From contig UQCL01000003.1 of assembly GCA_900539505.1 (NCBI GenBank), forward strand, positions 1 through 64,000: a stretch of 64,000 nt of DNA, in the 5' to 3' direction. Below, piece by piece: positions 9,327 through 21,511 of the stretch. The stretch's first letter is position 1, and each line of letters begins with the position of its first letter. The DNA is from an uncultured Campylobacter sp. GTDB lineage: Bacteria > Campylobacterota > Campylobacteria > Campylobacterales > Campylobacteraceae. The notes below the pieces were generated by a model. That model was not told where the DNA came from and ran no database searches. It saw only the letters and a program-made list of their open reading frames with translations. The position numbers and the translations under genes are program-made.

Positions 9327-10655
9327 ATGGCGACGTCGCAAGCACAAGAAATTTTATCGAATTTAGAGAAGGAAATTTTGCCTACCGAATACTCTAGATA
9401 CATTAAAAATTTGAAATTTAACGATAAAAACTCGACCCCGGAATTTTTCATCTACAACGCAACTAACGAGTTTATCGCTAAATACGCTCAGACAAAATAC
9501 GGTACTAAAATAAAAGAGCTTATCAAAAAACAGTTCGGTCTTAGCGACGTAATCGTCAAAATCACCTCAAAAGCTAAAATTTCACCGAAAGAAAAGGTAA
9601 AAATCATCTCCGAAAAGCCTAAGAGCACAATTTTAAGCGAAAACTATAACTTCGAAAATTTCATCATCGGCGATTCAAATAAATTTGCTTTTGAGTGCTC
9701 AATTACCGTCGCAAAAGAGCCTGGAATCCGCTTTAATCCACTCTTTATCTATGGACCTAGTGGACTTGGCAAAACTCACCTACTTCAATCGATCGGAAAT
9801 TACTGCATCAAAAAGGGAAAGACCGTCATCTGCGTCACTAGCGAGCAATTTGCTAATGATTTTGTTTTTAATCTCAAAAACAACTCAATCGATAAATTTA
9901 AACAAAAATACCGCAACTGCGATGTTTTACTCATCGACGACATTCAGTTTTTAATCGGGCGTGACAAAGCTCAAGAAGAGCTTTTTTATACGTTTAACGA
10001 GCTGAAAGACAAAAACTGCCAAATCGTCCTTACCAACGACCTACCACCAAAATTCCTAAAAGGCTTTGAAAGTCGCCTGACAACGCGGTTTGAAAGCGGC
10101 ATAATAGCAAACATCACTCCGCCGGATCTCGAAACTAAAATCGCCATTATCAATAAAAAGAGCGAGGAAAATCGCGTTAGAATTCCACACGACGTCGTAG
10201 AATATATCGCCGCAAATATGGGCGATAATATCCGCGAGATTGAAGGCGCAATAAACAAACTAAATGCATATTCCTCGATACTTCGCACGAAGATCACGCT
10301 AGAATTTACCAAAAGTACACTGCAAGATCAAATTCACCAAAAATATTCAAGCGTGAGCCTCGAACACGTCATAGAGGTGATCTCAAAAGAACTGAACGTA
10401 AAACCTAGCGAGCTAAAGAGCAAAACGCGAGCTAAAAACGTCGTCGAAGCGCGCCAAATTTGCATATATCTAACCAAACAGTTAACTCAAAACTCAATGC
10501 CAAAAATCGCAACATTCTTTAATCTAAAAGATCACAGCGCTATTAGCAAAAATATCAAAAAAATTAATGAACTCATACAAACCGACGAGATGTTAAAGAT
10601 AAAAATAGAAGAGCTAAAAAACAAAATAACCAAGAAGGAAAAGAATGAAATTTAA
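9327..10655 (+). CDS. dnaA: chromosomal replication initiator DnaA
   Basis: A 442-residue AAA+ initiator. Domain I spans about residues 1-85. The Walker A motif GPSGLGKT is at 143-150, Walker B is VLLIDDIQF, and domain IV has the DnaA signature around KDHSAISKNIKKI near the C terminus. It binds the box clusters on both sides of its own gene and opens the origin. The ATG follows TAAGGGAATTTT. Full length for Campylobacterota DnaA. Confidence 0.98.
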   Translation: MATSQAQEILSNLEKEILPTEYSRYIKNLKFNDKNSTPEFFIYNATNEFIAKYAQTKYGTKIKELIKKQFGLSDVIVKITSKAKISPKEKVKIISEKPKSTILSENYNFENFIIGDSNKFAFECSITVAKEPGIRFNPLFIYGPSGLGKTHLLQSIGNYCIKKGKTVICVTSEQFANDFVFNLKNNSIDKFKQKYRNCDVLLIDDIQFLIGRDKAQEELFYTFNELKDKNCQIVLTNDLPPKFLKGFESRLTTRFESGIIANITPPDLETKIAIINKKSEENRVRIPHDVVEYIAANMGDNIREIEGAINKLNAYSSILRTKITLEFTKSTLQDQIHQKYSSVSLEHVIEVISKELNVKPSELKSKTRAKNVVEARQICIYLTKQLTQNSMPKIATFFNLKDHSAISKNIKKINELIQTDEMLKIKIEELKNKITKKEKNEI

Positions 10656-10814
10656 TGTATTCTATGAAAATAGATCAAAAAACGTGAATAAAAGTGAATA
10701 AAATGAGATCTCTTACTCACGATATAAACCTCCTAAAAATGGATCTAAAAATGAGTTTTTCACAAAAACTGCATACCAACTACTATAACGATAAAAATTT
10801 AAAAGGATAAAAAT
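10656..10814. other. oriC part 2: DnaA boxes between dnaA and dnaN
   Basis: The 159-base dnaA-dnaN gap has box-like 9-mers on the minus strand: TTATTCACG at 10683-10691 and TTATTCACT at 10693-10701. TTACTCACG lies on the plus strand at 10713-10721, and a weak TTTTCACA at 10757-10764. An AGTTTT/AAAACT hairpin (10754-10770) sits between the boxes and dnaN. Together with the upstream cluster it suggests a bipartite origin. Confidence 0.65.
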
Positions 10815-11894
10815 ATGAAAGTGTTAATCACTAAAAAACTTTTAGAAGAGATAGTTTCCAATACCAGCTCCTATCTCGATAAGAAAGATCTAAGCTCGAT
10901 AACTTCGCATCTTTTGATGAGTGCAAAAGATGGAATTTTTAGTATAAAAGCTACCGATCATGAAATTGGTCTAAGCTATAATCTACAAAATATCTCAATA
11001 GAAACAGATGGAGAAGCTACAGCAAATGGAGGCAAGCTCCTTAGCGTTATTAAAGGTCTAAGCGACGATAGCGTTACTTTAGAAACTGTCAACGGAGCGC
11101 TATTTGTAAAGCAAAAAAAATCCAAGTACAAGCTTCCGATGTTTGAAACGAGGGATTTTCCGAGCTTTCCTACGGTAGAAGGTAAAAACAGCTTTGACGT
11201 AAACGCTGGAATTTTAGGAAGAAGTCTTAAAAAAATATATCCGTCGATCGATACGAACAATCCAAAATATGAGCTAAACGGAGCTTTGATCGACGTAAAA
11301 GAAGGCTTTATAAATTTAGTCGGAACCGATACAAAGCGACTTAGCGTTTATAAGCTGATCACTCAATCAAAAGCTGGCGAGCTAGATATTAAAATTTTGA
11401 TTCCTAAAAAGGCAATAGGCGAAATTCAAAAGCTATTTTCGGACAAGATTAAAATTTACTACGACGAAAACGTGCTGCTAGCGGTGAGCGAGAATTTTGA
11501 GTTTTTTACTAAGCTTATAAACGGTAAATTTCCAAACTACGAGCGCGTTATCCCAAGCGATATGGCGTATAAAATTTCAATCCCACGCGATAAGATGGTA
11601 AGCGGAGTGCGAGCGATAAACGCGATGTGCGAGGAGATGAAGATTACCATCAAAAAGGACGGAATGGTTTTTGAGAGCATCAACGAAGATAATTCCGAGG
11701 CAAAGACCGAAATTGAAGCGACGATCGAGATAAACGGCGAGATAGTTTTTGGCGTGAAAAACCGCTTTTTACTTGATTTTTTAAGTAATATCGAGAGTGA
11801 AATTTTCGAGCTTGATTTTAACAGCTCCGATACGGCGTTCGTGCTTAGCGCGGATGGCTTAAAAACGGTCGTCATGCCGATAAATAATATTTAA
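10815..11894 (+). CDS. dnaN: DNA polymerase III beta subunit (sliding clamp)
   Basis: A 359-residue protein of three repeated clamp folds. It is recognisable by its length, its place between dnaA and gyrB, and the C-terminal clamp ending FVLSADGLKTVVMPINNI, which matches the conserved M-P-hydrophobic end of DnaN. It forms the ring tethering Pol III to DNA. AAAAGGATAAA precedes the ATG. Confidence 0.96.
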   Translation: MKVLITKKLLEEIVSNTSSYLDKKDLSSITSHLLMSAKDGIFSIKATDHEIGLSYNLQNISIETDGEATANGGKLLSVIKGLSDDSVTLETVNGALFVKQKKSKYKLPMFETRDFPSFPTVEGKNSFDVNAGILGRSLKKIYPSIDTNNPKYELNGALIDVKEGFINLVGTDTKRLSVYKLITQSKAGELDIKILIPKKAIGEIQKLFSDKIKIYYDENVLLAVSENFEFFTKLINGKFPNYERVIPSDMAYKISIPRDKMVSGVRAINAMCEEMKITIKKDGMVFESINEDNSEAKTEIEATIEINGEIVFGVKNRFLLDFLSNIESEIFELDFNSSDTAFVLSADGLKTVVMPINNI

Positions 11895-14215
<2,321 letters not shown>

Positions 14216-14216
<1 letters not shown>

Positions 14217-15646
14217 TGTCTGTTCTATTTAGTGAGACCAAAGAGCGCGAAAACCGCTTCATAACGGCGCTTAAAATTTCGGTGCCGTTTACCTGCGTTT
14301 TGATTGTTTTTGGAATTATTTTGTTTCGAAACGGCGAGTTTAAATTTGATGACGTAATTTTGTTTTTGATACTTTTGATCTGCTATGTTTATTATGTCAT
14401 CTATCAAATTTATTTCGGCTTTCAAAAAACGCTGATTGATCCCGTTACTCACGTATTCGTGCGCGAGGAGATAGAGAAAATTTTAAGCAACGATCTAGCT
14501 AAAAATCATCAAATAAATATCGTTCTTTTGCGAATTAAAAATATCATCGACATAAACGATCGATACGGTTATAAAAACGGCGATGAAATTTTATATGAGT
14601 ATTGTAAAGAACTTTCAAATTTTATGGCGGAGCAGGGTTTTAAGGACCTTCCGATCGGTCGCTTTATAAACGGCTACTTTGTATTCGGCGTAGAATCAAA
14701 AGCTACGAATTTAAGCCATATTTTGCGAATGTTTGAGCATAAAATTTCAAGTCAAACGATTAAAAATGTAGAGATAAAAAGCGAATTTACAATGCTTCCA
14801 AGCTCATATGATCGCAATCTAAATAATATCGTAAATGCTCTATTTTATAAGATAAATCACCTGGACGACGAAGAGCACGGCGAGAAGGCTATTGACGTAG
14901 AGAAAGTATTAATTGACGTATTTTCCGCCGACGTAATGGAAGCGATCGATAGCGAAAATTTTAGCTTTAAATATCAGCGCGTTGCAGATAAAAACGGCGT
15001 AAAATCACATATAAATTTAATTCCAAAGCTTGATCTAAGAAGTGGCGAAAAGATCACAAAAAGTAGAATTTTAGATATTTTGCTTCTAAATCATTATGAC
15101 ATCAAATACGATATTTCGATGATGAGGCAGATTTCTAGGATCATCTATTTTAAAGATATTGACGCTAAAATTTTTATCGAGGTCATGCCTCAGACCCTGC
15201 GAAATAACGAGTTTCGCAATGAAATTTTAAAGCTCATCGATAATAATCTGATCGATCCGAAAAAGATCGTGTTTGAGTTTAACGAAAAGCTTATCTATTC
15301 GGAGATCAAGCGCTTTGACGAAATTTTGATTAAATTCCGCGAACTTGGATTTAGCTTCGCGCTGTCGCAGTTCGGCGGCTCAAACGCGAGCTTTGAATAT
15401 TTGAAATTTTTGGAAGTGGATTTTATCGTTTACGACATAGAATTTAATAAAAATTTAGACGATGAAAAGATTAAAAATATCTTCATAGGCATTAATGAGG
15501 CCTGCGCTAAATCGGGCATCAAAACCGTAATGCGCTTTGTAGATAAGCAAGAATTTCAAATGCAGCTTTATAAAATGGGTATTGATTATATTCAGGGATT
15601 TTGCGTCGAAAAGCCGAACGATATATCGAATTTAAGGAGATCATAG
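14216..15646 (+). CDS. membrane-anchored degenerate GGDEF-EAL protein
   Basis: A 476-residue protein with two N-terminal membrane helices (about residues 18-70), a GGDEF-like domain (about 80-220) and an EAL-like domain (about 235-470). Both active sites look lost. The RxGGDEF loop reads GRFINGYFVFGV. The EAL start reads FKYQRVADKNG with no EAL triplet, and the DDFGTG loop is replaced by LSQFGGSNASFEYL. It is therefore probably a c-di-GMP sensor or scaffold rather than an enzyme. It overlaps gyrB by one base and queF by one base, so it is embedded in the origin operon. Confidence 0.8.
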
Positions 15647-16026
15647 TGAGATACGGCGAAGAGGAAATTGAGAAATTTGACATAGAAAAGATGGAAGTTT
15701 GGCCCAACAAACAGGAGCGCGATTATCTGATAAAAATAACCTTGCCCGAGTTTTGCTGCCGCTGCCCGCGCTCGGGGTATCCGGACTTTGCGACGATCTA
15801 TTTGGAATATATCCCCGATAAACTCGTAGTCGAACTTAAGGCGATTAAAATTTACATAAATTCCTTTATGAACCGCTACATCAGCCACGAGGATAGCATA
15901 AATGAAATTTACGGCGCGCTGCAAAGCAAGCTGAAGCCTAAATTTATGAAAATCACGGGCGATTTTAATCCGCGCGGCAACGTCCACACGGTAATCGAAA
16001 TAAACTCGGATCAAATTTATCGATGA
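15646..16026 (+). CDS. queF: NADPH-dependent preQ0 reductase QueF
   Basis: A 126-residue short-form QueF, reducing 7-cyano-7-deazaguanine to preQ1 in queuosine synthesis. The catalytic Cys lies in LPEFCCRCPRSGYPDFATI, followed by the conserved LVVELKAIKIYINSFMNR segment. The start is GTG 15646, sharing a base with the preceding TAG (TAGTG) and placed 5 bases after AAGGAGA; a longer upstream reading frame would overlap the previous gene. The stop overlaps the next ATG (ATGA). Confidence 0.92.
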   Translation: MRYGEEEIEKFDIEKMEVWPNKQERDYLIKITLPEFCCRCPRSGYPDFATIYLEYIPDKLVVELKAIKIYINSFMNRYISHEDSINEIYGALQSKLKPKFMKITGDFNPRGNVHTVIEINSDQIYR

Positions 16027-17258
16027 TAAGCTCAAATTTAGTCGAACAAATTTTTAAATCCGCAAGCATTAGCCGCTGGAACGATTACCCAAAGATGGTA
16101 AGTCTAGTCGAGCTCGACAAGCAGGCGCATAAATTTATAATCGCTTATTTCATCGCTAGCTTTGAGTGGGACGTGGATATCAACTACGTCATCGAAGCGG
16201 GGATCTTTGAGTTTTTAGCGCGCATCGTCGTAACCGACATCCGCCCGGATGTCTTTCATCAGATACAAAAAACTAAAAAAGATAAGATCAACGAATGGGT
16301 TTTAAGCGTCCTGGAAAGTGATCTTTTGCCTATTCAAAACGGCGCATTCTTCGAACGATTTAAAAAATATCTAAATTCCAAAGATCATAAGAAAGAAGCC
16401 GTGATCTTAAAGGCGGCAAGCTACCTCTCTACGCGATGGGAATTTAACATCGTCTATCAAACTAGCCAGTTTCTAAACGATATTGAAGAGCTAAAAGCCA
16501 AGGTCGAGGAGGAGCTCGAGGATTATTACGAGCTCATCGGTGTGCGAAAGATCGTGATGAACAAAAAACTTGCCCGCATAGTTGATCTTAGCGGCAGACT
16601 TCGTTTTCAAAAGCGCTGGGCGCAGACGCCGCGCATCCCTGAGACATCGGTGCTAGGACACATGTTGGTAGTCGCGATTTTAAGCTACTTTTTCTCGCTT
16701 GAAGTGAGTGCGTGTCGCTCGCGCACGGCGTATAATTTTTTCTGCGCGCTATTTCACGATCTACCCGAAAGCCTCACTCGCGACATCATTAGCCCCGTAA
16801 AATACGGCGTCAAGGGTCTTAGCGACATCATTAGCGAATATGAGATGCGGCTAATAGACGATAAAATTTTACCTTTCGTGCCGGAACATATGAGAGATGA
16901 TTTTAGCTATATTTTGGGTATCCGCAAAGAGAGCGGTAAATTTATAAAAGACGAGTTTGAAAACCGCACCTTTGAGCTAGGCAAGGAGCCTAAATTTGCA
17001 GAAGGCAGCCTAAAGATGTTTAATGAAGACAAATTTCGCGCAATCGACGGCAAGGCGCTTAAGTATTGCGATAAGCTAGCGGCATTTTTTGAGGCGGGGA
17101 TTTCGATTAGTTACGGCGTAAAGAGCAAGGAGCTGCTTAGCGGGTATAGTTCGATGTTAGAGTTTTTCAAATCAAAGCCGAAAATTGAAGGCGTTGATTT
17201 TCAGAGTGTTTGCGAGGATTTTAAAGAGCATTTCGGGCTTAATAGGATCGATTTGTAA
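16023..17258 (+). CDS. HD-domain phosphohydrolase
   Basis: A 411-residue cytoplasmic protein. Its central half has an HD domain: the His of TSVLGHMLVVAIL, the HD pair of CALFHDLPESLTRDIISPVK, and a later Asp in LKYCDKLAAFF. The pattern resembles HD proteins related to YfbR-type nucleotidases. The substrate is unknown. It is coupled to queF by a 4-base overlap. Its 3' end abuts the SRP RNA gene encoded on the other strand. Confidence 0.82.
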   Translation: MISSNLVEQIFKSASISRWNDYPKMVSLVELDKQAHKFIIAYFIASFEWDVDINYVIEAGIFEFLARIVVTDIRPDVFHQIQKTKKDKINEWVLSVLESDLLPIQNGAFFERFKKYLNSKDHKKEAVILKAASYLSTRWEFNIVYQTSQFLNDIEELKAKVEEELEDYYELIGVRKIVMNKKLARIVDLSGRLRFQKRWAQTPRIPETSVLGHMLVVAILSYFFSLEVSACRSRTAYNFFCALFHDLPESLTRDIISPVKYGVKGLSDIISEYEMRLIDDKILPFVPEHMRDDFSYILGIRKESGKFIKDEFENRTFELGKEPKFAEGSLKMFNEDKFRAIDGKALKYCDKLAAFFEAGISISYGVKSKELLSGYSSMLEFFKSKPKIEGVDFQSVCEDFKEHFGLNRIDL

Positions 17259-17260
17259 AA

Positions 17261-17365
17261 CCCCTTCCCAGATGGCTGCGGCACATGCGAGATCTAAGTG
17301 CTCTGCTGTATTCCTACCCTGAAGCGGTGCCTAAAAAAAGCATTGCACAGGTCTAAGAAAGGGCA
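17261..17365 (-). ncRNA. ffs: signal recognition particle RNA (4.5S type)
   Basis: Read on the minus strand, a roughly 100-base gene has the universal SRP domain: CAGG, a GUA/UAC stem closed by a GGAA tetraloop, then AGCAG (AGGGTAGGAATACAGCAG at about 17308-17325). Its ends (5' CCCUUUCUUAGA, 3' UCUGGGAAGGGG) form a 12-pair closing helix including G-U pairs, with a short T run after it. A TATAAT box sits 7 bases before the predicted 5' end. With Ffh it targets nascent membrane proteins. Confidence 0.85.
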
Positions 17366-17371
17366 AACGGG

Positions 17372-17377
17372 ATTATA
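17372..17377 (-). promoter_or_regulatory. -10 box of SRP RNA promoter
   Basis: TATAAT on the minus strand, about 7 bases before the predicted first base of the SRP RNA. The upstream DNA on this strand (CTTACTTTAAG and following) is T-rich, without a canonical -35. Confidence 0.6.
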
Positions 17378-17406
17378 TGGAAATGTTTCTTAAAGTAAGG
17401 TTATAA

Positions 17407-17826
17407 ATGAATTTTAAAAATCATCTTTTATCCGTATTTCGCGAGGTCTTTATCCCTCATCATCGTTCTATTGAGTTTAGAGCCAAAATTTTTGCCGCAA
17501 TGCTGCTTGCTAAAAAGAAGCAGACCGACGAGGATTACGACGCGATCAAAGATATAGCTGGCGAAATTTATCCGGGTGATGAGCAGCGCATCGGCGTGCT
17601 GGTCTCCATCGTAAAAGAGTATATCTTAAAGGCGAAAACCTATAAAAGCTTAAATTTAGATTCGCTTTTAAAAGAGATCGACAGAGATATCAAAAATAAT
17701 AAAAAATATATCAAAAAGATTGATTTTTCACATTTACGCCGTTTGATCGGAGATGATGACGAGGATGCGCTAATCCAACAGCGCGTGTATGAGTTTTTTG
17801 TCTGCGAAGTCAAAGAATACTCGTAA
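17407..17826 (+). CDS. conserved hypothetical helical protein
   Basis: I do not recognise this 139-residue protein with certainty. It is soluble, charged and probably all-helical, with no signal peptide or membrane segment. The middle (RAKIFAAMLLAKKKQTDEDY to about YILKAKTY) vaguely resembles the repeated acidic helices of TerB-like domains, but the metal-binding pattern is not clear. AAGGTTATAA precedes the ATG. It lies between the SRP RNA and typA. Confidence 0.6.
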   Translation: MNFKNHLLSVFREVFIPHHRSIEFRAKIFAAMLLAKKKQTDEDYDAIKDIAGEIYPGDEQRIGVLVSIVKEYILKAKTYKSLNLDSLLKEIDRDIKNNKKYIKKIDFSHLRRLIGDDDEDALIQQRVYEFFVCEVKEYS

Positions 17827-17851
17827 ATTTTTATCTTAAGAATTTTTTTAG

Positions 17852-17857
17852 TATAAT
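17852..17857 (+). promoter_or_regulatory. -10 box of typA promoter
   Basis: TATAAT preceded by T-rich DNA (AATTTTTTTAG). The predicted start near 17864 gives a leader of about 27 bases before the TTG start codon of typA. Confidence 0.55.
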
Positions 17858-17890
17858 CATCAGTTTTTGAAATTATAAACGGAGAAAAAT

Positions 17891-19693
17891 TTGGAAAATA
17901 TCAGAAATATCGCGGTCATCGCACACGTCGATCACGGAAAGACCACTATCGTAGATGAGCTTTTAAAACAATCTGGCACCTTCGGCAACCGCCAAGAGGT
18001 CGGCGAGCGCGTGATGGACAGCAACGATATTGAGCGCGAGCGCGGCATTACGATCCTATCCAAAAATACCGCTATCCATTACGGCGGCGTTAAAATCAAT
18101 ATCATCGACACCCCAGGTCACGCCGATTTCGGCGGCGAGGTCGAGCGCGTGTTAAAAATGGTAGACGGCGTACTTTTGCTCGTCGACGCGCAAGAAGGCG
18201 TCATGCCGCAGACGAAATTTGTCGTAAAAAAGGCGCTATCTTTGGGACTTAGACCGATCGTAGTCGTAAACAAAATCGACAAGCCCGCAGCCGATCCGGA
18301 CCGCGTAGTAAATGAAATTTTCGATCTTTTCGTAGCGCTTGACGCAAACGACGAGCAGCTTGAGTTCCCCGTCATCTACGCCGCGGCCAAAAACGGCTAT
18401 GCAAAATACGATCTAAGCGACGAGAGCACCGACATGAAGCCGCTTTTTGAGACGATTATCTCTCACGTTCCGACCCCTAGCGGCAGCGACGATAATCCTT
18501 TGCAGCTGCAGGTTTTTACGCTCGATTACGATAACTACGTCGGCAAGATCGGCATCGCTAGGATTTTCAACGGCACTATAAATAAAAACCAAAGCGTTAT
18601 GCTAGCCAAAGCCGACGGCACGCATATAAATGGTAGAATTTCAAAGCTCATCGGCTTTAGCGGGCTTGAGCGCACCGACATCGATGCAGCGGGCACGGGC
18701 GACATCGTGGCTATTGCGGGATTTGACGCGCTTGACGTAGGCGATAGTATCGTCGATCCCAATAACCCGATTCCGCTTGATGCGCTGCATATCGAAGAGC
18801 CGACCCTTAGCGTAATTTTCAGCGTAAATGATGGACCGCTAGCCGGCACGGAGGGTAAATTCGTAACCTCAAACAAGATCGACGAGCGCTTGGAAGCGGA
18901 GATGAAAACCAACATCGCGATGCGCTATGAAAACGCGGGCGAGGGTAAATTTAAAGTAAGCGGCCGCGGCGAGCTGCAGATCACGATTTTGGCCGAAAAT
19001 ATGCGCCGCGAGGGCTTTGAGTTTTGCCTCGGGCGCCCGGAAGTCATCATCAAAGAGATCGACGGCATCAAATGCGAGCCTTTCGAGCACCTAGTTATCG
19101 ACGCGCCCGATGATTGCACCGGCACCGTCATCGAAAAGCTCGGTCGCAAAAAGGCCGAGATGAAGGTGATGAACCCTACCGGCGACGGGCAGACGCGTAT
19201 GGAGTTTGAGATCCCGGCGCGCGGTCTTATCGGCTTTCGCTCGCAGTTTTTGACCGATACTCGCGGCGAAGGCGTAATGAACCATAGTTTTTTGGAATTC
19301 CGCCCCTTTATCGGTGCGGTCGAGAAGCGACAAAACGGCGCGCTCGTGAGCATGGAAAACGGAGTAGCGCTAGGATACAGCCTGTGGAACCTGCAAGATC
19401 GCGGCGTGCTTTTTATCGCTCCGCAGGCAAAGGTCTATCTAGGCATGATCATCGGCGAGCACAGCCGTCCGAACGATCTGGACGTCAATCCGATCAAGGG
19501 TAAAAATTTAACCAACGTCCGCGCCAGCGGTAGCGACGACGCGATCAAGCTCGTGCCGCCGCGCGCATTAAATTTAGAGTGCGCGCTGGAGTGGATCGAA
19601 GAGGACGAGCTTGTGGAGGTTACGCCCGTAAATATCCGCGTGCGCAAGCGGTACCTGGATCCTACGACGCGCAGACGAATGGCAAAAAAATAG
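17891..19693 (+). CDS. typA: ribosome-associated GTPase TypA/BipA
   Basis: A 600-residue translational GTPase. The G motifs are AHVDHGKTT (G1), [14 protein letters not shown] (G3) and NKIDKP (G4), followed by EF-G-like domains and the TypA-specific C terminus ([16 protein letters not shown]). It acts on the ribosome under stress and in subunit assembly. The start is TTG 17891, six bases after GGAG, giving [14 protein letters not shown] strong terminator follows. Confidence 0.97.
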   Translation: MENIRNIAVIAHVDHGKTTIVDELLKQSGTFGNRQEVGERVMDSNDIERERGITILSKNTAIHYGGVKINIIDTPGHADFGGEVERVLKMVDGVLLLVDAQEGVMPQTKFVVKKALSLGLRPIVVVNKIDKPAADPDRVVNEIFDLFVALDANDEQLEFPVIYAAAKNGYAKYDLSDESTDMKPLFETIISHVPTPSGSDDNPLQLQVFTLDYDNYVGKIGIARIFNGTINKNQSVMLAKADGTHINGRISKLIGFSGLERTDIDAAGTGDIVAIAGFDALDVGDSIVDPNNPIPLDALHIEEPTLSVIFSVNDGPLAGTEGKFVTSNKIDERLEAEMKTNIAMRYENAGEGKFKVSGRGELQITILAENMRREGFEFCLGRPEVIIKEIDGIKCEPFEHLVIDAPDDCTGTVIEKLGRKKAEMKVMNPTGDGQTRMEFEIPARGLIGFRSQFLTDTRGEGVMNHSFLEFRPFIGAVEKRQNGALVSMENGVALGYSLWNLQDRGVLFIAPQAKVYLGMIIGEHSRPNDLDVNPIKGKNLTNVRASGSDDAIKLVPPRALNLECALEWIEEDELVEVTPVNIRVRKRYLDPTTRRRMAKK

Positions 19694-19719
19694 AATTTTT
19701 GGATGAAATTTTAAAATTC

Positions 19720-19756
19720 GGCGTGAAATTTAGCTTTTAAATTTCACGCCTTTTTT
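19720..19756 (+). terminator. Rho-independent terminator of typA
   Basis: A perfect 12-base inverted repeat, GGCGTGAAATTT / AAATTTCACGCC, with a 7-base loop, followed directly by TTTTTT. It lies 26 bases after the typA stop and is the clearest terminator in the window. Confidence 0.9.
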
Positions 19757-19805
19757 ATAGGCAAATTTTAAAAATTACGCTTCTGAAATTTTGCTAGGAG
19801 AGGCA

Positions 19806-20393
19806 ATGAATCTTGTTTTATTCGACTTTGACGGCACGATCACGCGCGATGATTCGCTGCTCGAGTTTGTCGCCTACGTAGTCGGATTTAAGAAATTTTT
19901 TCGCGGGATTTTGGTGCTATCGCCCATTTTAGCGGCGTATAAGCTAGGCCTTGCGAGCAATAATTTTACGCGCAGAAAGCTCTTGGGCTACTTTTTTGCA
20001 GGTATGAGCGCCGATAAATTCGATAAAATTTGCAAAAAATACTCCACCACCCACATCGAAGACATCCTAAAACAAAGCGCGATGGACAAGATCGCAAGCT
20101 ACAAAGCCGCGGGCGATAGGGTCGTCATCGTCACCGCCTCGCTCGAAGACTGGCTGCGTCCGTGGTGTGAGGCGCAGGGCTTGGAGCTTTTAGGCACTAA
20201 AATACGGCGCAAAGGCGGCATCATCACGGGCGAGATCGAGGGGCAGAACTGCTACGGCGCGCAAAAGGTCGCTCGCGTGCGTGCGGCATACGACGTGCAG
20301 GCTTTCGATCGCATCATCGCTTACGGCGACAGCAGGGGCGATCGCGAGATGCTCGAGTTTGCCGACGAGGCGCACTACAAGGCGTTTGAGTAA
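19806..20393 (+). CDS. HAD-IB family phosphatase (SerB-like)
   Basis: A 195-residue HAD hydrolase. Motif I is FDFDGTITRDDS, motif II VIVTASLEDWLRPW, and the C-terminal motif YGDSRGDREML. The helical cap between motifs I and II is of the type found in phosphoserine-phosphatase-like HAD-IB enzymes. The natural substrate cannot be fixed from sequence. The ATG at 19806 is preferred because CTAGGAGAGG lies just upstream; a TTG five codons earlier is less likely. Confidence 0.85.
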   Translation: MNLVLFDFDGTITRDDSLLEFVAYVVGFKKFFRGILVLSPILAAYKLGLASNNFTRRKLLGYFFAGMSADKFDKICKKYSTTHIEDILKQSAMDKIASYKAAGDRVVIVTASLEDWLRPWCEAQGLELLGTKIRRKGGIITGEIEGQNCYGAQKVARVRAAYDVQAFDRIIAYGDSRGDREMLEFADEAHYKAFE

Positions 20394-20614
20394 AATTTAA
20401 CGGCTGAAAGCTTAAAATAGCATCTGCGACGACTGCGCTTTTGCCGTGAGTCAGAATTTAGCTCACGCAGAATTTTATCCTTTTAAATTTATCGCGCTTA
20501 TCTGCGGAATTCTACACCGCACGATAAATTTTATATTTTGAAATTTTGCGAAATTTCTCGCTTACTAAAATTTCAAAATTTACAGGTTTCAGAATTCCAC
20601 TCGTCGTGTGCGAA

Positions 20615-20642
20615 GCGGAATTTTAAAATTTCAAAATTCCGC
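20615..20642. repeat. GCGGAATTTT hairpin between convergent genes
   Basis: A perfect 10-base inverted repeat, GCGGAATTTT / AAAATTCCGC, with an 8-base AT loop, between the convergent HAD and binding-protein genes. It may serve as a bidirectional terminator, but no clean T run follows. The same half-site recurs in many gaps of this window. Confidence 0.5.
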
Positions 20643-20660
20643 GTCTTAGAATTCCAAGGC

Positions 20661-21473
20661 CTAAAGCATATTATAAATTCCGTCTAGCAGGAAGTATTTT
20701 TTATCCGCAGTGCCGCGGTAAAATGGCTCGAAAGTGTCCTCATAAGCCTTTTTAAAAAAGCCCTCTTTGCTTAGCTTGATCAGATCAGCATTAATGAAAT
20801 CAAGCAGGCTTTGATTGCCTTTTTGCACGCCGACGCCTAAGAATTCCGCCGCGCCTAGGTTTTTAAACGGCACTTCGAGCGTATCGTCCACGACGGCGTA
20901 GGCTAGGACAATGATATTGTCGTTGGCGTAACCATCAGCTCTGCCGTCCTTCATCATCGCGTAGCACTCGGAGGTATTTTTGCAGTAAACTAAATTGCTA
21001 AATTTCTCTTTGCGCAAATAGCGCTCGGTCATCGAGCCGTTTGGATTTTTTTCGATTGAAATTCTCATATCGCGGACCTGCGCGAAGTCCTTCACTTGAT
21101 CCTCTTTACGCGTTACAATGCCAAAATTTACCGATAAATACGGCAGTGAGAAATCCACCTGCTTCTTACGCTCTTGCGTAATCATAAAGGTGCCGATAAC
21201 CATATCGACCTTATTATTTTTCAAAAACGGGATTCTCTCGCCTGCGGTTACGGTTACGAACTGCACTTCGCCCTTTTTATCGCCGAAAATGTCTTTGGCG
21301 ATTGAGCTAGCAAGCTCGATTTCAAAGCCCTCAAACTTGCCGTTATTAGACTCGCTTAGCGGCGGACGACCTTCGCGCACACCTACTCTGATAACCCCTG
21401 CCTGCCTGATTTCATCTAGTGTATTTGCAAAAATGCTAGCGCAAAATAAGGCTAAAATAAAAAGTAATCTCAT
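20661..21473 (-). CDS. amino-acid-binding periplasmic protein (SBP family 3), paralog A
   Basis: A 270-residue solute-binding protein with a 16-residue signal peptide (MRLLFILALFCASIFA) lacking a lipobox Cys, so it is a soluble periplasmic protein. Family 3 features include VIRVGVREGRPPLSE, then FEGFEIELASSIAKDIFG, and KVDMVIGTFMITQERKKQVDFSLPY. It is a close paralog of the next gene. No permease or ATPase is adjacent, so it must share transporter parts encoded elsewhere or act as a scavenger. A TATAAT box precedes it. Confidence 0.88.
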   Translation of the reverse strand: MRLLFILALFCASIFANTLDEIRQAGVIRVGVREGRPPLSESNNGKFEGFEIELASSIAKDIFGDKKGEVQFVTVTAGERIPFLKNNKVDMVIGTFMITQERKKQVDFSLPYLSVNFGIVTRKEDQVKDFAQVRDMRISIEKNPNGSMTERYLRKEKFSNLVYCKNTSECYAMMKDGRADGYANDNIIVLAYAVVDDTLEVPFKNLGAAEFLGVGVQKGNQSLLDFINADLIKLSKEGFFKKAYEDTFEPFYRGTADKKYFLLDGIYNML

Positions 21474-21505
21474 AAAAAGCCCCCTACTTTTTAGTTTTCG
21501 GAATA

Positions 21506-21511
21506 ATTATA
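21506..21511 (-). promoter_or_regulatory. extended -10 box before paralog A binding protein
   Basis: TGCTATAAT on the minus strand, an extended -10 (TGnTATAAT). The predicted start near 21499 leaves a leader of about 26 bases. Confidence 0.6.
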
